Assembly: GCA_035623515.1 (NCBI GenBank)
Contig: DASPTH010000379.1
Location: 1 to 16,112, forward strand
Length of the DNA stretch: 16,112 bases
Direction: 5' to 3'
Source of the DNA: DASPTH01 sp035623515
GTDB taxonomy: Bacteria > Actinomycetota > Acidimicrobiia > IMCC26256 > DASPTH01
Positions 6,073-14,448 of this stretch are shown in pieces. A program made the translations under genes and the position numbers. The notes under the pieces are model-generated. The model did not search any database, was not told where the DNA came from, and saw only the letters and a list, made by a program, of their open reading frames with translations. Each line of letters starts with the position of its first letter. Positions within the stretch are counted from its first letter, which is position 1.

Positions 6073-7277
6073 CGGACGTGCGCGGCTACGCCGAGCCCAC
6101 GGCACCAGCGGCGCCGACGTCGTCCCAGAGCACGAACGGACAGCCGCGCCGGCCGCCGCCCCGGCACCGCACTCCGCGCCGCCCGCGCGACCTCACCGCG
6201 GCCGACGCCGCCACCATCGCGGGCTGCCTCGTCAGCGCGGTCTGCTTCGCGTGGCTCGTGTTCGGGGTGCTGACCGAAGGCATCGGCTGGCTCGGTTTCG
6301 GCCTGGTCGTGATGGTGATCTTCCTCGTGCTGCTGTGGCTGATCACCGCCGACCGGCTCGGCAGCCTCGCCGCCACCGACCGCGTCGTCACCGCGATCGT
6401 CATCATCAGCGCGTTCGTCATCCTCGTCCCGCTCGTCTGGCTCGTGATGTTCGTCGTCTTTCGGGGACTCCCTGCGCTCAGCGCGCACTTCTTCGTGAAG
6501 GACCAACGGGGTGTCACGCCGGTGCTGCCCGCGTCGGCGGGCGGCGGTGCTCACGCCATCGTGGGCACGCTCGAGCAGGTCGGCCTCGCGCTGCTCTGGT
6601 CGCTCCCGCTCGGCCTGATGGCCGCGGTGTTCCTCAACGAGTCGCGCAGTCGCTGGCGCCGTCCGGTGCGCGTGGTCGTCGACGCGATGAGCGGGCTGCC
6701 CTCGATCGTCGCCGGGCTGTTCATCTACGCGGTCTTCGTGCTCCCGTACGCGCGCAAGATCCCGCTCTTCAGCTTCAACGGCTTCATGGCGAGCCTCGCG
6801 CTCGCGCTGATCATGCTGCCGACGATCACGCGAACCGTCGAGGTGGTGCTGCGTCTCGTTCCCGACGGTCTGCGCGAGGCGAGCCTCGCGATGGGTTCGT
6901 CGCGCGCGCGCACGGTGTGGTCCGTGGTGCTGCCGACCGCGCGCACCGGCATGACGACCGCCGTGGTCCTCGGGATCGCGCGGGCGGTCGGCGAGACGGC
7001 TCCGTTGCTGTTCACCGCGTTCGGCTACGACCTGATGAACGCGAATCCGTTCAACGGTGCGCAGGAAGCGCTGCCCCTCTTCGTGTTCCGGAACATCCGC
7101 AAGCCCGACGTGTCGGCGGTCGACCGCGGCTTCACGGGTGCGCTCGTGCTCATGGTGATCGTGCTGGCGTTGTTCCTCTTCGCCCGCTTCATCGGCCGCG
7201 ATCGGAGCCGGCGGAACAGCCGGCGCGCCCGACGGGCCGCGGTGCGCATGTACCTGCAGGAGGCCGACGCCACGTGA
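6069..7277 (+). CDS. pstA: PstA phosphate ABC transporter permease
   Basis: Second permease subunit, 402 aa, somewhat long for PstA because of a 40-residue Pro/Arg-rich cytoplasmic N-terminus and two extra hydrophobic helices (about 47-95) ahead of the conserved part. The helix starting VVTAIVIISAFVILVPL, the loop with FVKDQRGVTP, the segment MSGLPSIVAGLF, the EAA loop REASLAMGSSRARTVWSVVL and the signature GIARAVGETAPLLFTA are all typical of PstA. The C-terminus is strongly basic (RDRSRRNSRRARRAA). It begins at GTG 6069 inside the pstC stop and ends overlapping the GTG of pstB, again by 4 bp. Confidence 0.95.
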   Translation: MTDVRGYAEPTAPAAPTSSQSTNGQPRRPPPRHRTPRRPRDLTAADAATIAGCLVSAVCFAWLVFGVLTEGIGWLGFGLVVMVIFLVLLWLITADRLGSLAATDRVVTAIVIISAFVILVPLVWLVMFVVFRGLPALSAHFFVKDQRGVTPVLPASAGGGAHAIVGTLEQVGLALLWSLPLGLMAAVFLNESRSRWRRPVRVVVDAMSGLPSIVAGLFIYAVFVLPYARKIPLFSFNGFMASLALALIMLPTITRTVEVVLRLVPDGLREASLAMGSSRARTVWSVVLPTARTGMTTAVVLGIARAVGETAPLLFTAFGYDLMNANPFNGAQEALPLFVFRNIRKPDVSAVDRGFTGALVLMVIVLALFLFARFIGRDRSRRNSRRARRAAVRMYLQEADAT

Positions 7278-8179
7278 CCGACACCCACGTGAACCTGCCG
7301 CCGCCGGACGACGTCACCACGCCCATGCCGACCGTGGGCGAAGCCTTCGGACAGCCGGCGACCGCACGACCGACGCGCGACGTCGAGCTCATCGGTGGGT
7401 CGCCGAAGGGAGCCGCGACCCTCGAGGCGCGTGATGCATGCGCGTGGTTCGGCGACCGCTTGGTGTTGGAGGGTGTCGATCTCGTGATGCCCGCAGGCAA
7501 CGTGACCGCGCTCATCGGCCCGTCGGGATGCGGCAAGTCGACGTTCCTCCGGTTGCTGAACCGGATGCACGAGCTCGTTCCCGGCGCGCAGCTCGATGGG
7601 CAGATCCTGCTCGACGGCGAGGACATCTACGACCGGGGAATGCGTGCGCAACAGATCCGCATGCGTATCGGGATGGTGTTCCAGAAGCCGAACCCGTTTC
7701 CGGCGATGACCATCCGCGAAAACGTGCTCTCCGGCCTGAAGCTCAGCCGGATCCGCTGTCGCGACAAGAACACGCTCGTCGAGCAGTCGCTCGTACGCGC
7801 GGGACTGTGGCGCGAGGTGCGCGACCGGCTCCACGAGCCGGGAGGCGGCTTGTCCGGTGGTCAGCAGCAGCGTCTGTGCATCGCCCGATCACTGGCAGTG
7901 CGACCGAACGTGTTGCTGATGGACGAGCCGTGCTCCGCCCTCGACCCGACGTCGACCGCGCGGATCGAGGAGACCATCGACGAGCTGCGCGGTGAGGTCA
8001 CGGTGGTCATCGTCACCCACAACATGCAGCAGGCGCAACGGGTCTCCGACCTCTGCGCGTTCTTCCTCGCGGCCGAGAACGAACCGGGCCGCGTCGTGGA
8101 ACAGGGGCCGACCATGAAGCTCTTCTCGAATCCCGACGATCCTCGCACGCTCGCGTACGTGTCAGGGCGGTTCGGATGA
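7274..8179 (+). CDS. pstB: PstB phosphate ABC transporter ATPase
   Basis: ATP-hydrolysing subunit of the phosphate importer, 301 aa. Motifs in order: Walker A GPSGCGKST (82-90), Q-loop Q137 in VFQKPNPFP (a PstB hallmark), signature LSGGQQQR (193-200), Walker B LLMDEP (214-219, catalytic E218), D-loop SALD (221-224) and switch H249. All key residues are present. A 45-residue N-terminal extension, rich in Pro and Thr, precedes the usual PstB start and has no obvious function. GTG 7274 overlaps the pstA stop by 4 bp, and its own stop overlaps the pstS ATG by 4 bp. The C-terminus resembles the truncated PstB at bases 1-60, so the genome has two copies in this region. Confidence 0.96.
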   Translation: MTDTHVNLPPPDDVTTPMPTVGEAFGQPATARPTRDVELIGGSPKGAATLEARDACAWFGDRLVLEGVDLVMPAGNVTALIGPSGCGKSTFLRLLNRMHELVPGAQLDGQILLDGEDIYDRGMRAQQIRMRIGMVFQKPNPFPAMTIRENVLSGLKLSRIRCRDKNTLVEQSLVRAGLWREVRDRLHEPGGGLSGGQQQRLCIARSLAVRPNVLLMDEPCSALDPTSTARIEETIDELRGEVTVVIVTHNMQQAQRVSDLCAFFLAAENEPGRVVEQGPTMKLFSNPDDPRTLAYVSGRFG

Positions 8180-9762
8180 CGGCGCGCCACGTGCTCGCGG
8201 GCGCCCGCGCCGCGGTCGTGCTCACCGCGGTCCTCTGCGCGGTGCTGTTCGTGCGCGGCATCCCCGACGCCGCGGCCGCACCGGCGAAGATCAACGGCTC
8301 GGGGTCCACCTACGTGGCGCTGGCGATGCAACAGTGGGTGGCCGACGCACAGTCGAGCGGGTTGTCGGTGAACTACCTGCCCACCGGTTCACCCGACGGG
8401 CTCACGTCCTACGCGAACAGCCTGACCGACTTTGCGGGAACCGAAGCCGAGTTCTCCGCGCTCAGCGGCGGGAGCGGCGACATCGGACTCGGGCGCGGCT
8501 ACCAGTACATCCCCGACGTGGCCGGGGCCATCGCGGTGATGTACAACGTGGACGACCGCGCCGGGAACAAGGTCGACTACCTGCACCTGTCGCGGCGCAC
8601 GATCGCGCGGATCTTCACCGGCGACATCACGAACTGGTCGGACCCCGCGATCAGCGACGACAACAAGGGCCTGGTGCTTCCCGACCAACCGATCACGGTG
8701 GTGTACCGGGCCGGACAGTCCGGCACGACCGCGCTGTTCTACGACTTCGTACAGAACGTCGCGCCGGACGTCTTCAACCCATGGGCGCAGCGGAACCGGC
8801 TACCGACGAACGTGCGCATCATCCAGCTCGACAGCACGCCGCAGTTCGCGCCGAAGACGCTCGCGCTCACCGGGTCGGACCAGATCGCACAGTACGTCGC
8901 GAGCGACTCCGGTAAGTGGGCCATCGCGTACGACGAGTTCGGGTACGCCAAGGTCTACGGCGCGCCCGCCGCGTGGGTGCAGAACCAGTCGGGTGCGTAC
9001 GTGCAGCCGTACGCCCAGAACATCTCCGCCGCGCTCGAGTCGGCCACGCTGCGCCCCGACCTGAGCCAGGAGCTGTCGGGCGTGTACTCGAGCACGAACC
9101 CGCTCGCCTACCCCATCTCGGCGTACAGCTACATCGTGACGCAGTGCGGTCAGTCGCCCGACCGTGCAACGTGCAAGGGTTCCTACGCGAACACCGGCAT
9201 CACGGAGACCTTCCAGCAGTGGCTCCGGTACATCGCGTGCGACGGTCAGGTGAACATGGCGCGCATCGGGTACTCACCGCTGCCACCCAACCTCTCGCAG
9301 GAGATCGCCAACTCCATCGCGCGGCTGACGGGGAATTCGCCCGAGCAGCTGAACGCGGGCAACTGCGCCAATCCGCGCTTCGCGGGGAACCTCGGTGGCG
9401 ACGCGGTGAGCCCGGGTGATCCGCTGGCGAACGTGACGTCGCTGTCGGGCGATTCCGGGAGCAGCGCGTCGAGCGGCGGTGGCTCCTCGGCCCAGGCTGC
9501 AGCGGGCGGCCCCGCGGCCACCGACGCCGCAGGCGGGTCGGCGGCCGCCGCCGCCGGCGATGCCGCGGCGGGCAAGAGCGGGGCGCAGGCCAAGTCGGCA
9601 GGAGGTGGCAGCACGTCGTACCGCGCGCTGGCGCCGGTCGCGTACAACCGCCCGGGGGTGCCGGGCACGTCGACGCTCCCGCTCCTCGCGTTCCTCGGTG
9701 TGCTCGCCATCCCGCCACTCGTGATCGGCATCCGCAGGCTCCGCCGACCCGACTCGGGCTGA
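8176..9762 (+). CDS. pstS: PstS-like phosphate-binding protein with C-terminal membrane anchor
   Basis: Extracytoplasmic substrate-binding subunit, 528 aa, much longer than E. coli PstS (about 346). It has a signal sequence (about 1-35) without a usable lipobox (the only Cys is in AVLC). In the binding fold, INGSGSTYV (S44, T45, Y46) matches the T10/F11 loop of E. coli PstS and RAGQSGTT (R178, S182, G183, T184) matches R135/S139/G140/T141. The loop that carries D56 in E. coli (DFGASD) reads DFAGTE, giving E90. After residue 420 comes a roughly 75-residue Gly/Ser/Ala linker, then a transmembrane helix (about 498-517, LPLLAFLGVLAIPPLVIG) and a basic tail RRLRRPDSG. The protein is therefore tethered by its C-terminus rather than by lipid. 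It is last in the operon, overlapping pstB by 4 bp. Confidence 0.92.
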   Translation: MTARHVLAGARAAVVLTAVLCAVLFVRGIPDAAAAPAKINGSGSTYVALAMQQWVADAQSSGLSVNYLPTGSPDGLTSYANSLTDFAGTEAEFSALSGGSGDIGLGRGYQYIPDVAGAIAVMYNVDDRAGNKVDYLHLSRRTIARIFTGDITNWSDPAISDDNKGLVLPDQPITVVYRAGQSGTTALFYDFVQNVAPDVFNPWAQRNRLPTNVRIIQLDSTPQFAPKTLALTGSDQIAQYVASDSGKWAIAYDEFGYAKVYGAPAAWVQNQSGAYVQPYAQNISAALESATLRPDLSQELSGVYSSTNPLAYPISAYSYIVTQCGQSPDRATCKGSYANTGITETFQQWLRYIACDGQVNMARIGYSPLPPNLSQEIANSIARLTGNSPEQLNAGNCANPRFAGNLGGDAVSPGDPLANVTSLSGDSGSSASSGGGSSAQAAAGGPAATDAAGGSAAAAAGDAAAGKSGAQAKSAGGGSTSYRALAPVAYNRPGVPGTSTLPLLAFLGVLAIPPLVIGIRRLRRPDSG

Positions 9763-9803
9763 CGCGCGCGTATCACGTCGCAACCGACCACCGCATCGAG
9801 GCT

Positions 9804-9836
9804 GTTTCCGATGCGTTCGCCAAGCTTTCACGCGAG
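9804..9836 (+). promoter_or_regulatory. Putative PHO box upstream of the surface binding-protein gene
   Basis: Three adjacent 11-mers, GTTTCCGATGC (9804-9814), GTTCGCCAAGC (9815-9825) and TTTCACGCGAG (9826-9836), keep exact 11-bp phase with PHO-box-like cores. It lies 110 nt before the GTG at 9947 in the 184-bp gap after pstS. A 7-bp inverted repeat (9792-9798 with 9809-9815) overlaps its start and might weakly end the pst transcript. Confidence 0.6.
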
Positions 9837-9875
9837 CGGGTCTGTTCTGTTTCGAGCGTCGCGACCCACGATTCT

Positions 9876-9896
9876 CAGGTCGGCCACAGGTCGGCC
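9876..9896 (+). repeat. 10-bp direct repeat on an 11-bp period
   Basis: CAGGTCGGCC occurs at 9876-9885 and again at 9887-9896, separated by one base, so the units are 11 bp apart (one helical turn). It lies between the PHO box and the start of the 9947 gene. It does not match the PHO core on either strand. It could be a second operator or chance; nothing more can be said. Confidence 0.55.
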
Positions 9897-9946
9897 GAGG
9901 ACCCCGCGGGCACTCCTCGAGAAGCGACGGAAAGGACGAACCTCAC

Positions 9947-11956
9947 GTGAGACGTTCGCTCGTACAGCGAGTGCTCGGCGTGGGGATCGCGCTGGCCGCA
10001 TCAGCCTCACTGGTGCTCACCGGCGCGCCCCCTGCGCACGCGGCGACCAACGTCATCGCCCTCGCAGGCTCCGACACGACCCAGGACGTGATGGCTGCGA
10101 TCGTGGCCGCCGATGGGGCGGGCACCGGAGACACGGTGATCAACATCAGGGCCGGGAACTTCCAGAGCTCCCCGGTCACGATCCCCGCGGACGACCGCTG
10201 CAGCGCGTTCACCTACCACAACAAGGCGAACGGCACGTGGCCGACCACCGGTGGCGGCCAGGGTGCCGGTGAGCTCCCCGCTCCGGACGGTTCGAGCGAA
10301 GGTCGCGACTCGCTCGCCCGCTCGATCCAGGGTCTGGCGCCGTTCAACTCCCAGCCGGGCGGCACGCCGAACGGCTGCATCGACGTCGCCCGCTCCTCGG
10401 GCGCCCGCCGGGCGGCCAGCGCGAGCGAGTTGTCGACGTTCCAGTACTTCGCGTTCGCGGTCGACGGCGTCATGTGGGGCACGACGAGCATGAACGCTCC
10501 CGGAGTCCTCACGCAATCGCAGCTCCAGGGCATCTACAACTGCACGTACACGGACTGGAGCCAGGTCGGCGGATCACCCGGGCCCATCCAGCGGGTGCTC
10601 CCGCAGAACGGTTCCGGCACGCTGAGCTTCTCGCTCACCAACCTGCTCGGCGTGGGCGCGGTCTCGGACCTCCCGGCCGGGTCGGCCGGTGGACCCTGCT
10701 TCCCGATCGTGCAGATCCAGGAGAACCAGTTCTACGACATGTTCCACGGGTCGAGCGTCTACGGGCCGCAGGGGAACCGTCAGCAGTACGCGAACTCGAT
10801 CGGCGTGTACTCGGCCGGCAAGTTCTCGTTCCAGGCCGCGCACGACACGAACCCCACCATCGACACCCGCGCCGGCTTCCGGCCCGGTCAGTTCGCGGTG
10901 AACGTGAACGGCACGACCGCCAACGTTGGCGCGGTCACGTGGAGCGGCGCGTGGAAACTCAACAACCAGTCGGTCGTCGGGCTCCCGGCGGCCTCACCCC
11001 GGAGTGAGCAGATCACCACGACGGCGGGTTCCAACGTCATCACGCTCACGCCGTCCACCCACAACGTGACCGTGGGAACGACCAACGGCTCGCGCCTCGT
11101 GACCGGTTCGCCGGGTACGTTCACCCAGAACGACATCGGTTCGCCGATCACGACCGTGGGCGACACGCCGATCCCGGCCTCTTCGGTCGTCACCGCGATC
11201 TCGTCCGACGGGTCCACCGCGACCCTGAACAAGTCGGCGATTGCCACCCAGGCCAACCCGCCGGGCGTGACGGCGACGCTGTCGTCGCACTTCACCAGCT
11301 TCGACGCCGGTGCCACGCTCTCGGGCAACGGCAACATCCCGGCCAGCCGGACGATCACATTTGTGCTCAACAACACGAGCGCGCTGATCAGTGACGGCAC
11401 CGGCGTGACCGCCGGCGGCCCGACCGCCACCACGATCACGCCGGTGGGCCAGGTGAAGTCGGCCAGCCTCACCAGCACCGCGACGTCGGCCACCGTCACG
11501 GGGCCGGCGAGCACGTTCGCCGCCGGCGACGTGGGCCACGTGCTGCAGGGCCCCAACTTCGCCGCCGGCACGACGATCACCGGGTTCACGAGCGACACAC
11601 AGGTCACGGTCAGCCCGCCGGCGTTGACCACGGGCACGGCCAGCACGTTGATCGGCTTCAGCGCGATCAGCGAGGGCAACGTGTTCGCGACCAACGGTGC
11701 GTCGGCTCCGTTCCCGGGCGCACGGTTCGTGTTCAACGTGCTCGACCCGACCGGCAGCCTCGCGACCTACACGGCCGCACGCGACCACCTCGTCGGCTAC
11801 GACGACATCGTCGGCGGGAACAAGAGCCCGCTCTGCAGCGGGGCACACGACCCCGACCAGGGCGGCGACTCGATCATCGGTGACAACGGATTCATCCCGA
11901 TCCACCCTCACACCAGCGCGGGCGGGAACGTCGGCGTGACTTGCTACAAGCTCTGA
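9947..11956 (+). CDS. Secreted PstS-like substrate-binding-fold protein with an inserted repeat region
   Basis: Exported protein, 669 aa, signal peptide to about residue 33 (ends PPAHAA). It belongs to the actinobacterial GSDTTQDVM class of PstS-like proteins: GSDTTQDVM (41-49), CIDVARSSGARR, LTQSQLQGIYNCTYTDW and LPQNGSGTLSF (about 218-228) are the usual blocks. The D56-type phosphate residue of PstS is not conserved (ARSSG instead of GASD), so the ligand may not be phosphate. The fold is interrupted at about 350-571 by low-complexity Thr/Ser/Val-rich repeats (for example FAAGDVGHVLQGPNFAAGTT), then resumes with GARFVFNVL and NGFIPIHPH. There is no membrane anchor. GTG 9947 follows AAAGGA (9931-9936). 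It heads a cluster with the WxL-like and WxIP-like genes, behind its own PHO box. Confidence 0.85.
   Translation: MRRSLVQRVLGVGIALAASASLVLTGAPPAHAATNVIALAGSDTTQDVMAAIVAADGAGTGDTVINIRAGNFQSSPVTIPADDRCSAFTYHNKANGTWPTTGGGQGAGELPAPDGSSEGRDSLARSIQGLAPFNSQPGGTPNGCIDVARSSGARRAASASELSTFQYFAFAVDGVMWGTTSMNAPGVLTQSQLQGIYNCTYTDWSQVGGSPGPIQRVLPQNGSGTLSFSLTNLLGVGAVSDLPAGSAGGPCFPIVQIQENQFYDMFHGSSVYGPQGNRQQYANSIGVYSAGKFSFQAAHDTNPTIDTRAGFRPGQFAVNVNGTTANVGAVTWSGAWKLNNQSVVGLPAASPRSEQITTTAGSNVITLTPSTHNVTVGTTNGSRLVTGSPGTFTQNDIGSPITTVGDTPIPASSVVTAISSDGSTATLNKSAIATQANPPGVTATLSSHFTSFDAGATLSGNGNIPASRTITFVLNNTSALISDGTGVTAGGPTATTITPVGQVKSASLTSTATSATVTGPASTFAAGDVGHVLQGPNFAAGTTITGFTSDTQVTVSPPALTTGTASTLIGFSAISEGNVFATNGASAPFPGARFVFNVLDPTGSLATYTAARDHLVGYDDIVGGNKSPLCSGAHDPDQGGDSIIGDNGFIPIHPHTSAGGNVGVTCYKL
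10994..11659 (+). repeat. Inserted beta-repeat modules inside the binding protein
   Basis: Residues about 350-571 hold at least two related units, one around GTFTQNDIGSPITTVGDTPI and one around STFAAGDVGHVLQGPNFAAG, each followed by a TxI-V-S-x-T-V pattern, with a degenerate unit between. The common pattern is F-T/A-x-x-D-[VIL]-G, then I/M-P-A-G/S, then I-x-x-V-x-S-x-x-x-V/A-T-L/V. The insertion begins with ASPRS, the same five residues that begin the similar insertion in the next gene. Flanking segments are ordinary binding-protein sequence. Confidence 0.65.
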
Positions 11957-11983
11957 CGGCTACGCGACCTGCCACCACAGGGG

Positions 11984-12011
11984 CCGGGGGCCGCCGCGCG
12001 GCGGCCCCCGG
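11984..12011. terminator. 28-bp perfect GC palindrome between the binding-protein and WxL-like genes
   Basis: Arms 11984-11997 (CCGGGGGCCGCCGC) and 11998-12011 are exact reverse complements, giving a very stable hairpin 28 bp after the stop at 11956 and 42 bp before the next start. It has no T-tract. With no separate PHO box before the next gene, it probably acts as a partial terminator or an mRNA-stabilising hairpin inside one transcript. Confidence 0.6.
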
Positions 12012-12053
12012 GACCCGAACGAAGCCATCGATCTCAACCTCAGAGGAGGATCA

Positions 12054-14435
12054 GTGTCGAGATTCCACCTGCTCCGCGGCAGTCGCAGGGCACTGGCGGT
12101 GCTCGCGGCTGTCGTGAGCCTGGGGACCGTGGCTGCGCTGGCGTCGCCCGCAGTCGCGGATCCCTTGCTCGGGCCGACCCCCGCCCCGACGAACGCCACG
12201 TCGCTGACGTTCACCACCGCGCACGACGGCCTCGTGCCGGGTCAGGGCATCGGCTTCCACACCGACACCACGCTGCCGGCGACGCTGAACAAGGTGGACG
12301 CCAAGATCTGCCAGACCGGGTTCGGGAGCTACAGCACCTCGACGTTCGGCTACAACGGGTCCGGCGGTGTGCGCTGCGTCGACGGTGCGCACATCGGCTC
12401 CGGGGGCCTCAACGGCATCCAGTCCGGCTACGAACTCGGCCCACTGCCGTTCAGCTCGGTGACGACGTCGGGTCCGCAGACGTTCCACGCGGGGACGAGC
12501 GACGCGCCGGGTGCACCGGTGAGCTGGCAGAACGACGACACCTTCCCGGCAGGGCCCCTGACCTGTGACAAGACCCACAAGTGCGACCTCGTCGTCGACG
12601 TCGGCCTCACCGGTGACTCCGTGCTCGACACGTGGTTCATCCAGCCGCTCACGTTCGCCGGCACGCCGAACGCCCCGGTGCCGACGATCGGAGGCGGTGA
12701 CATCGGCAACACGCAGATCACCGTGCACTGGACGTCGCTCGCCGCCGGCATCCCGAGCGGGAACGGCACGATCGACAAGTACACGATCCACGCGGTGCCG
12801 CATTCCCCGGGCGTCGGCACGTGCCCGGCGAGCGGTCCGGCCGACACGAACGTGACCACCGGCTTCGTCGGCCCGGTGTCGCCCAACCCCACCGGCACCT
12901 CGGTGACCGCCACGCAGGCGACGATCACCGGCCTGGCGAACTTCTGCCAGTACGACTTCACCGTCACGGCGGAGAACGTGGCGTCGGACGGCGTCACGCA
13001 CTTCGCCAGCACCGCCGGTGGTCCGGTGTCCGGTACGCCGTCGCAGCCCGGCCCGGTCCTCTCCGGTTCCCCGGCCGACAGCGCGGTCGACCTCAGCTGG
13101 AGCGCGGTCGGTGGCGCGACCAGTTACCGGGTGACCTCCAGCGCCGGGCCCTGCGTGGGTGGGTGCAACGTGGGCAACGTGCTCCTCGATCACCTGACCG
13201 GCTTGACCAACGGCACGTCGTACACGTTCACGGTGGCGGCGCAGATCGGCATCGGCGGCCCGTTCACGGCCGAGTCGAACCCGGTCACGCTCACGCCGAA
13301 CGGTGCGCTGATCCACCAGACCATCTCGGTCATCCGGCCGCAGGGCACGCTGGTGATCTCCCAGTACTGCTCGGGTCTGCCGGTGGACATCAACGGGAAC
13401 TTCGACCCGTCGAACAACAACGGGAACGCCGTGCCCAACGCGGTGCCGAACACGAACTGCAACCTGACGCTGAGCGGTCCTCGCCCCGATCACCTCCAGA
13501 ACGACGCGATCAGCGCGTCGCCTCGTTCGACGACCGACGCGGTGACGAACGGGACCACGACGGTGACGTCGCAGATGCTGACGTTCACCGCCAACGACTT
13601 GAACCAGCTCGTGACCGGTGACGGCATGCCCGCAGGCGCCCGGATCGTGGCGGTGCCCGACGCGCACACGGTCACGCTGTCGGCGCCGGCGTCGATCAGC
13701 TTCGACGGTGGGCAGTTGGCCATCGTCGGCACCACGCTGAACTTCGGCACCGTCGGCGCGGGGTACCCGGCGTCGATCAGCTACGACGGCGGCACCGGCC
13801 TGACCGCCGGGCACGTGAACAACGAGATCGAGGGTCTGATGATCCCGGGTGGTTCGCACATCACCAACGTGGCGAGCCCCTCGACCATCGACATCTCGGC
13901 TCCGGCGGACGGCGCGTCGAACGGGTTCACCACTCGCGAGTGGCTGGTGGCCCCGACTCCCGCGCACCTGATCACGAGCGGCCCGCACGCCGGCCAGTAC
14001 TTCCAGGCCACCGGTGAGCTGCGCCAGGTGATGATCGTGGACACCCGGCCGGGCGACACCGGCTGGACGGCCACTGGTCAGGTGACGGACTTCACCGACG
14101 CTTCGTCGCACACGTTCAGCGGCAACGACCTCGGGTGGGAGCCCAAGGCCGTGCACGCGTTCTCCCAGCCGTTCAACAGCCCCGACGGGTCGTACTCGAT
14201 GGCACCCGCCAACGGCGCCCTCGTGACTCCGGGGACGGTGCCCGGGTTGCACTCGGGGACCACCGCCAGCACCGACTCGCTCGTCGTGGGATCGGTGCCG
14301 GGCCAGACGCTGGGGTACGCGTTCGGCGGTCATGGACTCGGACTGGCACAACTCGACGCCGACCTCACGTTGTGGATGCCCGTGTTCACCCAGGCGGGTA
14401 GCTACACCGGAACCATCACCCTCACGGCGATCTGA
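12054..14435 (+). CDS. Secreted fibronectin-III / WxL-like surface protein with inserted repeats
   Basis: Exported protein, 793 aa; signal peptide to about residue 35 (ends SPAVAD). Domains in order: an N-terminal region with paired Cys (about 40-200), two fibronectin type III-like domains (about 206-327 with YTIHAVPHS and CQYDFTVTAEN, and about 328-416 with VDLSWSAVGGATSYRV and GTSYTFTVAAQ), then a WxL-like region starting TISVIRPQGTLVISQYC. This is interrupted by repeats (about 489-627) and resumes with FQATGELRQVMIVDTRPGDT, GWTATGQVTDF and the closing YTGTITLTAI, which resembles the YTGTITWTL end of WxL domains. The strict W-x-L motifs are degenerate. GTG 12054 follows GAGGAGG (12043-12049). 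The next gene is a WxL-partner-like protein, which strengthens the call. Known: WxL domains bind the cell surface in Firmicutes. Binding here is inferred. Confidence 0.75.
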   Translation: MSRFHLLRGSRRALAVLAAVVSLGTVAALASPAVADPLLGPTPAPTNATSLTFTTAHDGLVPGQGIGFHTDTTLPATLNKVDAKICQTGFGSYSTSTFGYNGSGGVRCVDGAHIGSGGLNGIQSGYELGPLPFSSVTTSGPQTFHAGTSDAPGAPVSWQNDDTFPAGPLTCDKTHKCDLVVDVGLTGDSVLDTWFIQPLTFAGTPNAPVPTIGGGDIGNTQITVHWTSLAAGIPSGNGTIDKYTIHAVPHSPGVGTCPASGPADTNVTTGFVGPVSPNPTGTSVTATQATITGLANFCQYDFTVTAENVASDGVTHFASTAGGPVSGTPSQPGPVLSGSPADSAVDLSWSAVGGATSYRVTSSAGPCVGGCNVGNVLLDHLTGLTNGTSYTFTVAAQIGIGGPFTAESNPVTLTPNGALIHQTISVIRPQGTLVISQYCSGLPVDINGNFDPSNNNGNAVPNAVPNTNCNLTLSGPRPDHLQNDAISASPRSTTDAVTNGTTTVTSQMLTFTANDLNQLVTGDGMPAGARIVAVPDAHTVTLSAPASISFDGGQLAIVGTTLNFGTVGAGYPASISYDGGTGLTAGHVNNEIEGLMIPGGSHITNVASPSTIDISAPADGASNGFTTREWLVAPTPAHLITSGPHAGQYFQATGELRQVMIVDTRPGDTGWTATGQVTDFTDASSHTFSGNDLGWEPKAVHAFSQPFNSPDGSYSMAPANGALVTPGTVPGLHSGTTASTDSLVVGSVPGQTLGYAFGGHGLGLAQLDADLTLWMPVFTQAGSYTGTITLTAI
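13518..13931 (+). repeat. Inserted beta-repeat modules inside the WxL-like protein
   Basis: Residues about 489-626 hold two units of the same pattern seen in the preceding gene: LTFTANDLNQLVTGDGMPAG followed by IVAVPDAHTVTLSAPA, and LTAGHVNNEIEGLMIPGG followed by ITNVASPSTIDISAPA. The segment begins with ASPRS and is flanked by WxL-like sequence on both sides. Codon use resembles the rest of the gene, so any acquisition is not recent by that measure. Confidence 0.65.
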
Positions 14436-14448
14436 GGACCGGTCGAGC

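Noticed and set aside
4060..6105. 681-codon minus-strand frame opposite the L,D-transpeptidase and pstC
   Set aside because: The opposite strand carries clear transpeptidase and permease motifs; this frame is a charged, low-complexity shadow.
9792..9815. Inverted repeat CGCATCG/CGATGCG as terminator of the pst operon
   Set aside because: Only a 7-bp stem with a 10-base loop and no T-tract, and it overlaps the PHO box; too weak to list as a terminator.
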